NCBI GenBank assembly: GCA_012934845.2
Contig: WNNJ02001487.1
Span: 124,001-188,000, forward strand
Length of the DNA: 64,000 bases
Reading direction: 5' to 3'
Origin: Pomphorhynchus laevis
Taxonomy: Eukaryota > Acanthocephala > Palaeacanthocephala > Echinorhynchida > Pomphorhynchidae
Made by a program: the position numbers and the translations under genes. A model generated the notes under the pieces. That model worked only from the letters and a program-made list of their open reading frames with translations. It made no database searches and was not told the DNA's origin. Position 1 is the first letter of the stretch, and each line of letters begins with the position of its first letter. This document shows positions 12,162-24,904 of this stretch, in pieces.

Positions 12162-13340
12162 AATTTCCATTCTATCAAATAAATCAAAAATCTCTGTGTC
12201 ATTAGAACGACGTCGAATATACCCTCAATATATTCAATCGTTGACTGTAGATTGAATATTATCTTTTAAAGTTTAAAGATCTTTATAACTCTTTCATTTT
12301 AAGAGACCAAAGCTAACTTTTTAATAACCCAACAAAAGAACCAATGGGAACGAATATTGAGCGACAAATATAAAGCTTCGCTTGAAGGATCAGCTCAAGT
12401 TTTCCAACAACAATGCATTAACTGAACATAAAGTCTTCCAATTTTTTAAAAACAATCTGCTGAAAACAATAGATTTAGATACTATATATCTTTTACATCA
12501 GATAGTACCTTGTCCGTAATCTGGATTTATAATGAATTTTTGCTCTGAGACAAGCGCATTGTAAATATTTTAAAGGTTCTAACTATCGTTCTTGGCGCTT
12601 AACAATCCATCGTGAATCGATCCAACAAACATTGTAAGTTACCAGAACCAGAAGGTAGCAAGACTGCATAGTCTGCGAAAAGCATAGATGTTATCCTAAT
12701 AGAAACGAACTGAAGACATGTATTCGACAAGGAAACTCGTCTCACTATTTTGGTCAAGTAAACTAGAAACCGAAGTGACTAGAAACGACATTAATTTTTT
12801 GCCTACAACACGCACACGTATTTCTCTTGTGAAAAATGCTATATATATACCTCAAAAATATTTCGGTATCATATATTCCCTTAGTATATCGCACAACCTC
12901 TCTCCAGAAACTCGAATCAACGTTTTCTTTATATACTAAATACTTGTTGACTGATGGTTGAAACAATCAGCGAGTCTTGGTAATATTTCCCAAGACCGTT
13001 TGTAAATTTCCAAGGTGAAGATCTTGTCAGTAGTTCTATGGTCTGGAAAGGATACCGATATTATTAGAATATACTACATGATCAAATTTCTCATAGATTA
13101 GTATCACTATCCCGGTTTGTCACTCACGATGAACCTTGTCCGACGTCAATGCAACGTTTAAGACCCGTATTCAATACTTAAAAGTTTCAGCATCAAAGGC
13201 CTATAAATATTCAGGTCGGATCTCATCAACTACAGCAGATTTGCCATTGCGAAGCTTGCTAGCAACCGCAATGACAACTTACAAAGTGATGATATTCACC
13301 TTGCAAAGAAAACATCAAGTTAAATGATTAACAAAAGTAT
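12162..13340. other. no gene seen
   Basis: Moderately AT-rich DNA with several short open frames on both strands but none with recognisable motifs or strong length. It separates the coiled-coil gene from a LINE endonuclease fragment. Confidence 0.4.
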
Positions 13341-13356
13341 TCTAATTTAAACTACA

Positions 13357-13542
13357 TCAATAAATATCTTTGTGCTCAAACATGGTTATTGACATGTTGT
13401 TAAAAGAACAAAAATGTAATATATTAATACCACTTGCGTTCATATTTAGTAGTCCGTACTTCTCCAACACTCCTTTCCAGGTATCAAAATCGTCACCACA
13501 TTGGGCATCAAAGTTACCCAGTAGAATAGGGAATATTTCCAT
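13357..13542 (-). mobile_element. fragment of a second LINE type (endonuclease)
   Basis: The minus-strand frame reads FPILLGNFDAQCGDDFDTWK and then GLLNMNASGINILHFCSFNN. This matches the GDFNAxxG...L...H/NANGxRLLxFCxxNNL block of LINE endonucleases of the kind often annotated 'craniofacial development protein 2-like' (RTE/CR1-like). It differs from the Jockey/I-like element at 6.6-10.2 kb. Only this block is clear, so it is a small dead fragment. Confidence 0.6.
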
Positions 13543-13559
13543 AGTAGTACTTTAAAGTA

Positions 13560-14499
13560 TAGTTTGAATATCTTTTACAAAAGTCGCGTATTGTAATTAA
13601 TGTTCGGAGCATATGCGCACACAGAAATTTACATTTCAGTAAAAGGCGCATGGAAGTAAGTTTATCGTTTACTAGGTTAAAATTTTCATCCATTAGGAAA
13701 TATTAGGGACTTGTAAGTATCCTACACAAGCCTGTCTTCACTTTTGATCAGCAACTCCTGAATAGTTCAACATCGAAAATTAAACAATAAGTTAAGTACC
13801 GAATCCAAACTAATGAAAATAAGTGTTGTAAACTAACCAAATAGACAGTCTAGAAAACAAATAAGAGTTAAAGTTTACAGTCTACTCCAGTGACATAGTC
13901 TTTGAGGTACTTTGTCTTTATCGCTCAAGATAGCTTCGACACGGTGAGCGTTGTTTATTTTTGAGTTGACTAACATCAGCATTTTAATTTATTGATTATT
14001 CAGGATAGTCTGAAACTGACAAAGGTTTAAGAACATTATAGTCTTGTGATTAATTTCTGTTAAATAATTTAATTTTTGTCGTTATGCGTCATCTTGTGGG
14101 CAGAGCGCGAGATGTCTTGTAGAAATACTAGTTATTCCTCTACTTTCGAGCTGAACAGTTGCACATTTTTTGTAGGCTTCGATAAGTTTAACTTCCTCGA
14201 TGCTTTCGAAATATTTTGAATCTATGCTTAAGGATCTCAGCAGTGCAGGACCAGGATGGCACAACCACTCAGATAGTTACTCTATAGGCAGATTGTCTCA
14301 TGTAATCAAATAATCGTTCATGTGAAATTGCATCATTAGATCTACACAATAAGCTCGTTGAGAATTATATATACAAACAAACACAAGGTTCCAGTGCGTA
14401 AGTAGAATCTTGAATTCTGACATTGCTAATACCTCGGATTTCCGTAATATAACGTTTAGTTGTACACACTGTCCGTACCTCTAGGGTTATACAGTATAA
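13560..14499. other. no gene seen; probable repeat relics
   Basis: No recognisable protein. A 60-codon minus-strand frame at 14082-14264 has no known motif; its position next to LTR-element fossils suggests it may be element flank. Confidence 0.3.
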
Positions 14500-15233
14500 T
14501 GTAGGTAAAGATGCCATTATTGCGTTGTGAAAATGTGCAAAACTCGCGACAAGAAAACAGGAGGACGGTCGGTATGTATACTATCCGGAGCACCAAACAA
14601 ATGAAATAATTGACCTAGGCAAGTGTTCACAGTTTTAGCAGAACTATTCGTACAAACCATATCTATGGAAATCGGCTATATTCGTCAATAGCAGTAAGTA
14701 TGCAGCGGTTGTAAGTGCATCCAGGGAATTGACTTTTGAAATCTGTAGAGATACACTATCATGATTGTGTTGATTTGATCATGGTTGGCTTGTGGGCATG
14801 ATAACGTCTTGAGCCGAGCTCAAGCATTACAATTTTTTTACATATCATGAACTTCCTAAGAGTGTAAGAAAGATTGTGTCACTTGATTTAATTACACATT
14901 CAAGATTCCCCTGGATGGCATAAGATACGGTGAGTTATTATTAGATCTTCGGAACGATTACTCCATGAACATACAAGAATGTCGTTATTGAGTATCACCA
15001 CCTTAACTTTCGTGTCCGGGCCTGCATTTAATGTCATAATCGAATTCATATAGTTCCAATTTCCATCTACACAACTTATTATCCTTTATGGTATTTTTGG
15101 AATTAGGTAAAAATAGATAAGCGATCGATTTTTGATCAATTAACATTGTAAAACGCCTACCAATCAAATAATACCTCATGTATTGCAGGTATTCTACGAC
15201 TGCGAGAGCTTCTAACTCAACTCTTGACTGCCG
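14500..15233 (-). mobile_element. Ty3/Gypsy fossil fragment (RNase H to integrase side)
   Basis: Minus-strand translation shows an RNase H-like block (RVELEALAVVEYLQYMRYYL, later LYEFDYDIKCRPG) directly against the LTR of the neighbouring element. It is therefore a piece of another Gypsy copy. It is broken and old; no whole frame remains. Confidence 0.6.
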
Positions 15234-15344
15234 TGTAGTAAATGACAAGTCTGTAATCTTTATTGAACTATCTAGAAATACAAAGAAGTAATATCAGTGA
15301 CAAATATATAGTTATTACAAATATAGTTATTTCCTTATATGACA
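15234..15344 (-). repeat. LTR of the Gypsy fossil (3' LTR by element orientation)
   Basis: About 111 bp, starting TGTAGTAAATGAC and ending TTATATGACA on the plus strand. It matches the repeat at 18925-19017. It abuts RNase H sequence of a different Gypsy fragment, so the two copies are nested or joined here. Confidence 0.7.
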
Positions 15345-18300
15345 TTCTCCCAGGCTTCTGTTAAGAACTTCGATCGTAGTATTGTAAGTATTTGAGTGTA
15401 TTCATCTCTCTGCCAGACCTGCTGACTCTGGCGTCTTGAGAACGGGTAGTGCTGCGATCTAGACGATGAGATTCTAACGTTGAAACGTTGTCTGTATCTA
15501 TCTCGTACCCACAAAGTGACATCGTGCTCTCGTTCAAGATGCTCATCTGATCATGAAGTGACAGCTTTAATTAACCATTAACGAGGGTATCAAGACCCCA
15601 CGGAATCGAAGGCTGACAGTGACTATTCTCGTCGTCCACGTGCGGGAACGGAGCCAGGTGCTTCAGGGACACGACGGTCTTTGACCCATCGGATCGTTCT
15701 ACACCCTCTGTTTTATCATTGATTTCCTCGAGCCTCACAATTTCCGTCTTTTTCATAATATTTGCTCGACGTATTGTGTCGCTTCAGCACGGCTAACCCG
15801 GATTCAGAAGCCATTGTGGAACATTGTTATTCGAGCTTGTTCGTATTTCAAACTTAAAGAATCGCTCATGTGACGTGCAATTTTTGACCACACACAACAA
15901 TAATCGTATTGAATGAAGAGCAACGGGTAGACATTGCTGTCACCGCGTGATATCGATCTTTCGTGTTGCTACAGCTAGTACGATCATTCTCCAAATAGTA
16001 CCGGTCGCACGCTCTACTTGAGAATTTTCTGTCGGGTTGTACGGGATCGAATTGCTTAGCGCGATCCCATGTCGTAAAAGGAAGGACTTAAAATTTCTGG
16101 CTATGAAGGCGGGCCCTTGATCGCAATGTACACACTCCGGAAGGTAATAAGAAAAATAGGCTATTCCATGTAAATAGGCTATTCCATGTAAATAGGCTAT
16201 TTCATGTAAATCCCTTCAAAACGTCGGGTTGCTCTGATCATCTGGGTTGGCTGTATCTTATGATATTGTGGCTTTAGCCTCGCACACGTTGGACAATTTG
16301 AAATAACTTGACGTATTTTGGAGATTTAGAATGGTAAATTCCTTGCGATTACGAAGTCATACAGCCTCGTTACGCCGGGGTGACAGTATGTATCATGATT
16401 TTATCTCAATCTGATTATATCGTTAGACGTACAGTCGGAACAGATTATCCTGGATAATGCATCAGCAGTATGATTTTCGGATCCTGGACGATAAGCTATA
16501 TCGAATGAGAATGCAGCTAGTTCCATCCTCTACCGAGTTAACTTTTTGTTCTTGATTTGGCTACGGTGGCTCTTCTTAAAAATGAAAGAAACGCTACGTT
16601 TGTATGTTATTATACGGAAATGTTTTCCCAAAAGGTAATGTCGCCATGATTTCAATGCTTCGACGATTGCTACTGCTTCCTTTTCAATCGAATAATACGT
16701 GCGGGCTGATGCCTGGAGAGTTTTCGAGAAAAAACGACGGGGTGATGGTCTTGTGACAGAACTGCTCCTATCGCGTGATTAGATGCTTCCGTTTCTACAG
16801 TGAGCAATCTGATGAGATCTATTGTTGTAAGTACCGCATTCATAACATCACAGCGCATGTCTTGAAAGGTGTTGGCCGCTTCGCGTTGCAACGGAAACGA
16901 TTGGCATTCGATTAAAGGTTGGATGCGTTCGGAATAATTCTTTATACATCCTGAATAATGTGCTAGCATCCCTAACAGTATTTTCATCTCTCTTTCACAC
17001 GTTGGTTCCGTCATGTCTTGTAGTGGCTTAGTACGGGCTGGATCTGGGCGAAGTTGATTGTGTTCGATTACATAGCCGAGTATGATAAGGCGAAGAACAG
17101 ATTTTTTGCACTTTTCATCATCGGAGTTATATTGTATTTCTGGATAGCTTTCGATAGTTTACCCAAGTTATAGTCATGATCCGAAGCAGAATGGCCGCAT
17201 ACCACGAAGTCGTCAAGATAGGCAAAAGTACCCTCTAGCTTTTCTGTTTGAATGATCTGGTCGATCACACGCTGTTATACAGCTGGAACATTCATAAGTC
17301 CAAAAGGAAGTCGTTTAAACTGATATAATACTCAATTGGCTTCGAACGCTGTAAATTGGCGATCGGCCGGTTGGAGTCTCAATTTATGATATGCCGCTTT
17401 AAGGTCGAATTTATTATAGACTCTGTATCGTGCGATTTGCTCTGCGATCATATCGATGCGCGGTAGAGGGTAAGCGTCGAGCAGCGTAAATTTATTAATT
17501 GTTGTGTAGTAATCAACAACTACCCGCGGCCTGCCGCTATCACTATTAACCACGATGACTTATGCTCTCCACGGTTCTTGACACCTTTTGATTATCCCTT
17601 CCTTCAACATCCTCGAAATTTCTGATTTAATTATCTTCATATAATGCGGTGCCTGGCGTCTGAACTTTACCGCAACTGGGTGGCAGTCGGTTGTCTGGGA
17701 TGAAAAAGGAGAAGGTGTCTGAACCTTGATAGTACAAACAGCTCCTATAGACAGCGGCGGCCTACCTCCGCGAAATTTCATAGTGAATAATTCATGACTC
17801 GAGAGAAATGGATGTCCCAGAATTACGTCACAGCATAAATTATTGAGACACAAGAAGCGGACCAACTTATGCTTCCTTGATAGATACATCAACCACACAG
17901 CAGAAACGTATAGCAGATCCGTAGTCACTGGACGCCATATACACCTTATGGGTGTAGGGCCTTCGTCGTAACTTCAAGCGTAACGCCACGGCAGATTCAA
18001 TGAAGTTTTCACCGCTCCCCGTTTCTATCAATGCCGTCACGTGACAATTATTAATGCATACTTGAATTTTTGCTTGGGCTATATCATCGGATATTGTTGT
18101 AGATAATGAGAGCGTAGCTACAGATGAAATTGATCAGTCGCTTCTGTAGTTGTAGCGGCAGAACGAGATAGACCAGCAGGATCTGACCGACAGACAATCG
18201 AAAAATGGCCGACCTTATTGCATTTTCGACAGTGTGCAATCCTGGCAGGACATTTACTTCGTGGGTGTCTATCACGACCACAGAAGTAGCATGCCGATTT

Positions 18301-18924
18301 TGAATACGAGACTGCGGCACAGGGTGACGAAGCCTATCCCGTGACGATTTGGTCGGAGACTGCTGACTTATGAATATCTGTCATTCGGTATGCTTAAGCG
18401 TTCAGGTGAGCCAATTCAAGCGTTCTGGCCTTTTCAACTGCCGCCAGCAATGTGAGTTGAGGCACTTCAAGCAATCGTTGTCTAATCGCACCCGAACTTA
18501 GATCGTCGCGGACGCACAAGCAGCGATGCTCGTCTGCATTGACCTCTTTGAATTCGCAATTCTTTGCAAGTTGATCTAACGCTCGGATGAAATCGTCTAT
18601 CGACTGATTCTGTAGCTATTTACACGTGCTAAACTGAAAACGTGCGAATACTTTGTTTCTTGGCTTCAAGTATAGGTCGTCGAGTCGTCTGAGAGCAAGA
18701 ACGTAATCATTGATTGTCGAAATGTAACTGAAGACGTTAGGAGCAACGTGATTGATCAAGAGATCCAGCTTATCGTTTTCCTCTAAGTTGGGAACCTTTG
18801 ACAGATACTTTTCAAAACGCCGTTTCCAATGTGTCCACGAGCTGTGTTGACTGGCATTGTAAATATCTCTGGTTTTAAAAGCTTGTTCATGGCTGTATGA
18901 GCTTCCAACAATAGTTAAATAAAC

Positions 18925-19017
18925 TGTAGTAAATGACAAGTCTATAATTTTTATTTAACTATCTAGAAATATAAGGAAATAATATCAGTCACAAATATAA
19001 TTATTTCCTTATATGAC
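18925..19017 (-). repeat. LTR of the Gypsy fossil (5' LTR by element orientation)
   Basis: About 93 bp, the partner of 15234-15344, with the same start and end but diverged in the middle and slightly shorter. The divergence between the two LTRs indicates an old insertion. Confidence 0.7.
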
Positions 19018-19384
19018 GTGCCTTTTCTTACTTTTGGGTAGAATAGGCTACAAGAAAGCAACCTGACTTTAATGAATCGTTGTACATTGGAATTTTGTTC
19101 TTCCTCCGTGGATCCAGTTATTACCAAGTCGATCAGAAAAGCGTAAAAACACAATTTAGGCCTTCACATTTGATGATATAATCGGTGATTAGTTAAAAGG
19201 CTGCAACCCGATTAGTAAGTGTGAATGACATCATTTGGACTTACTAATTATCCTAGTGATACAGCCCATCGGCAGCTTTAAAAGCAGTTTATTCGATGTC
19301 ATCCTTTTATAGTCGGATGATATACCGACTTCAGATTGCATAGACTGAAATACCGGTATAGAGACATTTTATATCATCAGTACG

Positions 19385-19800
19385 AGGTAACGAATATCCC
19401 TCATACAAAGTAAATTTGCTGATGGTTGATGAATAGTCAATCACCATTCGCTTACTACCAGTACTCTATGTTAAAATCAGTACTTTAGATCGCAAGGGAG
19501 CACAGTTTTCTCAATAACACCTTCGAGCAATAGTCGTTGAATTTCTTGCTTGATAAAGTCGTACTGTTTAGGAGTTCGACTACGCGCTTTGGTTTGTTAT
19601 GGGTGACATTCTGATTTAAGTCGATGAGACAATTTACGATACGGTAACTGCGAAGTGCAGTTGATCTCATGACATAGACATAACGCTTGTTCTATACCAT
19701 GAAATGATGAGATAAACTTTTTAAAACAAGATAGGAATAAATATATGAGAATAACATCAGCACGAAGTCCATTCAGTACATACATTTCGTCGTCATTTAT
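19385..19800 (-). mobile_element. Ty3/Gypsy fossil fragment (start of reverse transcriptase)
   Basis: The minus-strand translation near 19490-19575 reads DFIKQEIQRLLLEGVIEKT, the block preceding the RT palm in Gypsy polyproteins (IxxEIxxLLxxGvIexs). It lies outside the LTR pair, so it is part of yet another copy. Broken and old. Confidence 0.55.
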
Positions 19801-20920
19801 AATAGTTCAATTGTAAAATAGTGTTGCGGAGAATGATTACCTGATTTTACACTGCCGATTCTTTGAAGCAAGATAGATTATTTTATCGCATGAATATGTG
19901 CTCAACTTTCAATTCGCAAATACAATTAGGAAATTAAGTTCGCATAACTCACTGACCGAAGATGCCTTATTTAACAATCTATTAAACAAATAATAGTCAA
20001 AGTTTATAACAATAAATGCCTGAGACTAATTATAAAACGAAACTACTGATCTCCTTCACTAAATCTGGTTTATTACATTCCCTCGAAGTGACATTTCACG
20101 TTCTTGCATAAAAACAAGTCCATTTTTAAAATTAGCCCCTTTTAATCTATTTTCGTTTAACTGTCTTATTTGCTCATCACCTGACAGTGAAAACTCTAGA
20201 TAGTGGTGGATGAACTATCGTTCTTCGTTGGCAACAAATTGTTTCGACCACTTTTAATTTCAACCATCGTTTTAAATTGATCAATTAAAACAATCGTTAT
20301 TTTTAACTTTTGTTCATGTATCTGCTGTCTGCTATATCCTCGATAATCCAATACCTCTGCCATAATTGAGATTGATTTTTGCCAGATACACGAGCATTGA
20401 TTTGGATCATTAATTGATTATTATAATTAATCAATTTGCAAGATTTTAAAGGGGAAACTTGTATTTGATATTTCGCTTACCTCTGTTAGCATCTTTAGAA
20501 ATCTTAAAAATTTTCTGAATATGCTAAGAGAGGTTGATCCAGATCCAATAATTAATTATCAATAATGGATCATTATCAACTATCTACAATTTTTTAGATT
20601 AATCATATTTTAAATGAAATAAAAATAAAAATAAAATAAAAATCTATTAAATATTAGATTTTCACAAATCTAATAAATATTAGATTGACGACGTTTAATT
20701 TCTTCTCTGTACGAAATAGTTATTCTTCAGAGTTACAAACATTAACGATTAGTGACTATAAAACCGATTGTATTATGGAACCGAGCTTTCACAAAAATTA
20801 TGCGATCAATATTACCAGATTTTTTATAAAACTTTTATAATTTTTACAGAATTTTTGTGATATAATAATATGTTAATTTATTTTTATTAAATAAGATCAA
20901 ATTTAGTAATTTATTTTACC
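19801..20920. other. AT-rich spacer without genes
   Basis: No gene and no clear repeat family. Short inverted 'gatccaataattaattatc' segments near 20540-20570 are typical of the local A/T composition. Confidence 0.4.
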
Positions 20921-20929
20921 GTATTTTAA

Positions 20930-21850
20930 TCAGATCAGATAACTGAGTCTACGTATTTTATATGATATATAAATAAAAATAAAGATAAATAATAAATAAT
21001 TGTTATAAGCTTTAATATAATTTATATTTATATCATAGTAAAATTTAAAATAAAAGTCAATTTTTATGAATTGAATAATAAAAAGGAGAAATTTATGTTG
21101 AGTGCTAGTGGCGCTATTTATTACAAGCCTACTAAAAATTACAAAAAATTATCAAACTGATAATATTAAACTGCAATATAATATGAAACTGCAAAATCAA
21201 AACTAATTAATTATATGAGATATTTTACTATTTATATTTATGTCAAGTTAAAATTTAAAATAAATGTCAATTGTTTAAGAACATAAAATCATGTTCGTAG
21301 TGGAAGCACTCAATAGTTTTGAAAAATTCAATATTTTACATTAACGTTTAATGACTATAAAAGAGACTGTATTATGGAACCGAGCAAACACAAAGTTAAT
21401 ATTATGTAATCATTATGACCAGATAAAAATATCGGAATGTTTAGCTAAACATATTCAGAAGTGGGAAAATCCAGCAATGCAGTTTATTTAAAAACATTAT
21501 CGATTATAATTCTAAATTTTGAATTATTGAATCTAAAAAATACGTTTCAAATTAGATGTTTCAAAAGCTTTTGTAACTATTTTAAAAATAAAATAATTAA
21601 ATTCCAATATATTATCATAATTTTTGATCGTGAAGATAGTGGCCAAAAATATAAAAATATTGAACTTTGAACAGATAAATTTCTTGGTGACATTCAAAAC
21701 TATTAGATCATATAACTGAGTCTATATATTTTATACAATCAAAATTAAAGATAAATACTAATTAATTATATAAGATATTTTACCATTTATATAAATCAAG
21801 CTGAAATTTTAAAAAAGTCAATTGTTACGAATAGAATCAAAGTCAATTAT
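20930..21850 (+). repeat. dispersed repeat family, partial copies
   Basis: Two partial copies of the family described at 24045-24376, each recognised by the head 'taactgagtctacgtatttta' (variant at 21716: ctgagtctatatattttata) followed by the A/T-rich middle with 'tttatatcaagttaaa' and 'atgaattga'. Both end before the GC-richer structured tail. Confidence 0.6.
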
Positions 21851-22109
21851 TATATTTTTTAATATTGATTTTGCTATAAAATCGATTGAGTAATAAATTT
21901 ATAAAGTTGAGGCTAAAGACACTGAAATTTATCTTAATTTCAAATAAAAATCGTTACTAATTATTAACAGATAATATGTTGTTATGAACGAATGAACATA
22001 CTTTAGGTACAATTTAAATGATTTTTAGCTATTACAATAAATATAATAAGATCTACTAGCCTCTGTCAACTTAGTAGACCAACTAGCATATTTTACAATG
22101 AATAATTTA

Positions 22110-23088
22110 TTAATTTTATACTCGAACCAAGTATTAACATTTTTAAGTCACTATGAAACTATCATCTACCGCGTTTTACATGATGAAATATATTTAAATA
22201 TAAATAGAATTGTATTTTATAAAAAAATATTAATTTTAGTATAAATAAATTATATTTTAAAGCATATATAAGGACGCGTATAAAATATATCATCCTCAGG
22301 AACTACTGTTTCACACAACGTCAAAGTAATTCATTAAATTGATTACGTAATAAATAATTGATTTAGTTTTTAACTGATTCTATTTTTATAATTTTTTTAA
22401 TTTAACGAACATATTTCATTATCGTATTGTATTTAATGTTCATTGTATTTAATGTTCTTTATTAATAATAAGGCTACCAAGATAAATTTGTTCGCTTATT
22501 GAATAAAAATTGCTCGAATTAAATACACAAATATAATCAAAATATCAAAGCATGTATTTCATATCTTCATATAATTTAGATTTATTTTTTACATAGTTAT
22601 GAACAAATTCATATGCTATAAAGCTTAAAAACAAGTCAGCTATAATTTGGATACTATTACCACCCACTGGAACAGCTTTACTTGTCTAAATATAGATGTC
22701 CTTACTTTTAAATAATTTTGATTTATTAAAATATTTAAGGATTCTAAAAATTCAAGTTTATCCATATAAATCAATATTATATTACAATAATGTTATATTA
22801 TTAATATTAATAATATTACAATATTATATTACAATTATTGATTTATATTACAATATAAATCAATAGTAGTTTTAGTTAACGTTAATTTAATGTTCATATC
22901 TAGATATATACCATCTTTATCATTAATTTTGGTTTTATTAATTTTATACTCGAACCAAGTATTAACATTTTTAAGTCACTATGAAACTATCATCTACCGC
23001 GTTTTACATGATGAAATATATTTAAATATAAATAGAATTGTATTTTATAAAAAAATATTAATTTTAGTATAAATAAATTATATTTTAT
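22110..23088. repeat. pair of ~150-bp direct repeats flanking rearranged Penelope-like fragments
   Basis: The segment at 22110-22260 (containing actcgaaccaagtattaac and tcatctaccgcgttttac) recurs essentially unchanged at 22937-23088. Between them are minus-strand pieces of the element at 29.2-31.2 kb: 22830-22935 matches 30895-31000, and 22440-22625 matches 30720-30870. The two pieces are in swapped order relative to the source. The picture is an inverted partial copy that later underwent a tandem duplication of about 827 bp with a truncated second unit. Confidence 0.65.
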
Positions 23089-23597
23089 GTACACATTCAA
23101 GGTAAAGCTCGAAATATCTAATTTACAAATTACGTCTATCATAAATTATATTTTTCCGGTTTAAATAAACACTCATTTCTCATTCATTTCATAATGCACT
23201 ACTCTTCATTGATATTTGTCATTAGACCTTTTTCACGAGAATCAAACAAACTAGTCACATCTACATTTGAAGCTGAATATGAATTCATTGTTTTACTGTT
23301 TCGATATATTTGAATATAATATTATTATCAAAGCATAATGATAATACCATTCGTAATAAATTTTACATTAAAATAATTAATTTTAAATAATTAATAATTA
23401 TTTATTATCAATAAGTTACTGCAAATTAAATTGCTAATTGAATAACATAAGAATTATATTTTGCCAGTATTTTGGTCTTGAAAATCGTAAACTGTTGTTT
23501 GAAATTTCAGAATTAGATAAATTTATAAAAGATTAAATTAATTTATCGAAATATGATATTTGCATTTCAACATATAAATATGTTAATAAAATCAGCT

Positions 23598-24674
23598 AAG
23601 CTAACTGAGTCTACGTATTTTATATTGTTTATAAACTAAAAATAATACTGAATACAATTTAAATAATAAATAAATCAACAAGTAAATAATTATAAATAAC
23701 CATTACAATTGGGCTTGTTGAAGACTACTAATTGACCAAATCAGGTCGCTGAATATATGTAATTTATACGAATTATAAATTAAAAATGATGTTGAATAAA
23801 AATAAAATTATAAATAATTAAATAATAATCAATAATTATAAATAATAAATAATTGTTATATAAGATTTTATATAATTTATATCAAGTTAAAAATCAAAAT
23901 TTAAAATAAACGTCAATTTTTAAGAATTGACTAATACACAATATACGATGTGTCAGAATAAAGATTAGAGGTCTAAGGGATAAACTACTGTGTTAACATG
24001 TTTCGATCTGTTAACACAGACCGAAATATAACACAAACCGTTATATTTTATCAGATCAGCTAACTGAGTCTACGTATTTTATATTGTTTATAAACTAAAA
24101 ATAATACTGAATAAAATTTAAATAATAAATAAATCAACAAGTAAATAATTATAAATAATAAACAATTATTATATAAGATATTTATATAATTTATATCAAG
24201 TTAATATTTAGAATAAAAGTAAATTTTATGAATTGATTAATAAATAACAGACGTTGAATTTGAATAAGGATTAGAAATTATCAAGAGGAATTGCAATGCC
24301 GTCAGGTTTCGGCCTCTAATTCTTCGACCCGACAGCTGGCTAAATATACGCAAATGACGCATTTCCTCGGATAAAATTTGACTATTTAGTGTAATATTAA
24401 TAATACATTATAAATAATTACAAATAATTAATTATGTAAGATTTTTTAAAATTTATATAAAGTTAATTTTTTATTAAAATTAAAAATAAGTCGACTTTTA
24501 TGAATTGACTAATACATAATAGACGATGTATCATAATAAAGATTAGAGGTCATCAGGAGGAACTGCTATGTTATCAGGTAAAAATTCACAAAAATTGAAT
24601 TTTTAAGATTATTATATTATAAAAATCTAAATGATATAACATCTTAACATAAAATATTTATTATTTAATTATTT
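23598..24674 (+). repeat. cluster of dispersed repeats; 5' partner of a ~970-bp duplication
   Basis: Several family copies lie in tandem. The block from 23702 to 24674 is present again at 33292-34264 with only around ten differences that I can count. It begins 'ttacaattgggcttgttgaa', contains a variant hairpin at about 23974-24022 (ctgtgttaac ... gttaacacag), one full family copy, and a truncated tail copy ending after 'ctatgttatcaggt'. Confidence 0.8.
24045..24376 (+). repeat. full-length copy of the dispersed repeat family
   Basis: Structure in order: head 'cagctaactgagtctacgta', an A/T-rich middle of about 170 bases, a conserved link (gaattgattaataaataaca then gaataaggattaga), a GC-richer structured tail (tcaggtttcggcctctaatt, cttcgaccc) and an end with 'ctaaatatacgcaaatgacg'. 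It has no coding capacity and no tRNA-like head that I can see, so it is a short non-autonomous element. Related copies occur at more than fifteen places in the window, on both strands. The tail holds hammerhead-core words described in the findings. Confidence 0.7.
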
Positions 24675-24904
24675 ATGTTTAGATCGTATAAAATACGTGG
24701 ACTCAGTTAGCTGATCTTATTTATTCTACTGACAAGTTATTAAATAAATAACAAGTTATTAAGTTACGTACCTCTAAACTGTTAAACGAACTAACTTTGT
24801 GTGATATCATATTAATATGATATGATATTAATATGATGTAATATAATTATATTAATATATTATAATATGTTATATTATATTACAGCATATTATATAAAAA
24901 TATA

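Larger units (their letters stand above)
15234..19017 (-). mobile_element. Ty3/Gypsy LTR retrotransposon fossil with both LTRs
   Basis: Flanked by two similar direct repeats beginning TGTAGTAAATGAC. Between them, on the minus strand, lie the parts in Gypsy order: Gag-like (about 18.9-18.6 kb), a region that should hold protease, reverse transcriptase and RNase H (about 17.9-16.5 kb) and integrase (about 16.5-15.6 kb, with a tail reading SKTVVSLKHLAPFPH). At under 4 kb it is short for the family. The frames are broken in many places (on the order of ten), and the two LTRs differ by several bases and small gaps. It is an old, dead copy. Confidence 0.8.

Noticed and set aside
12718-13327. Short frames of 60-75 codons on both strands
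   Set aside because: Overlapping in opposite strands, no motif, no splice support.
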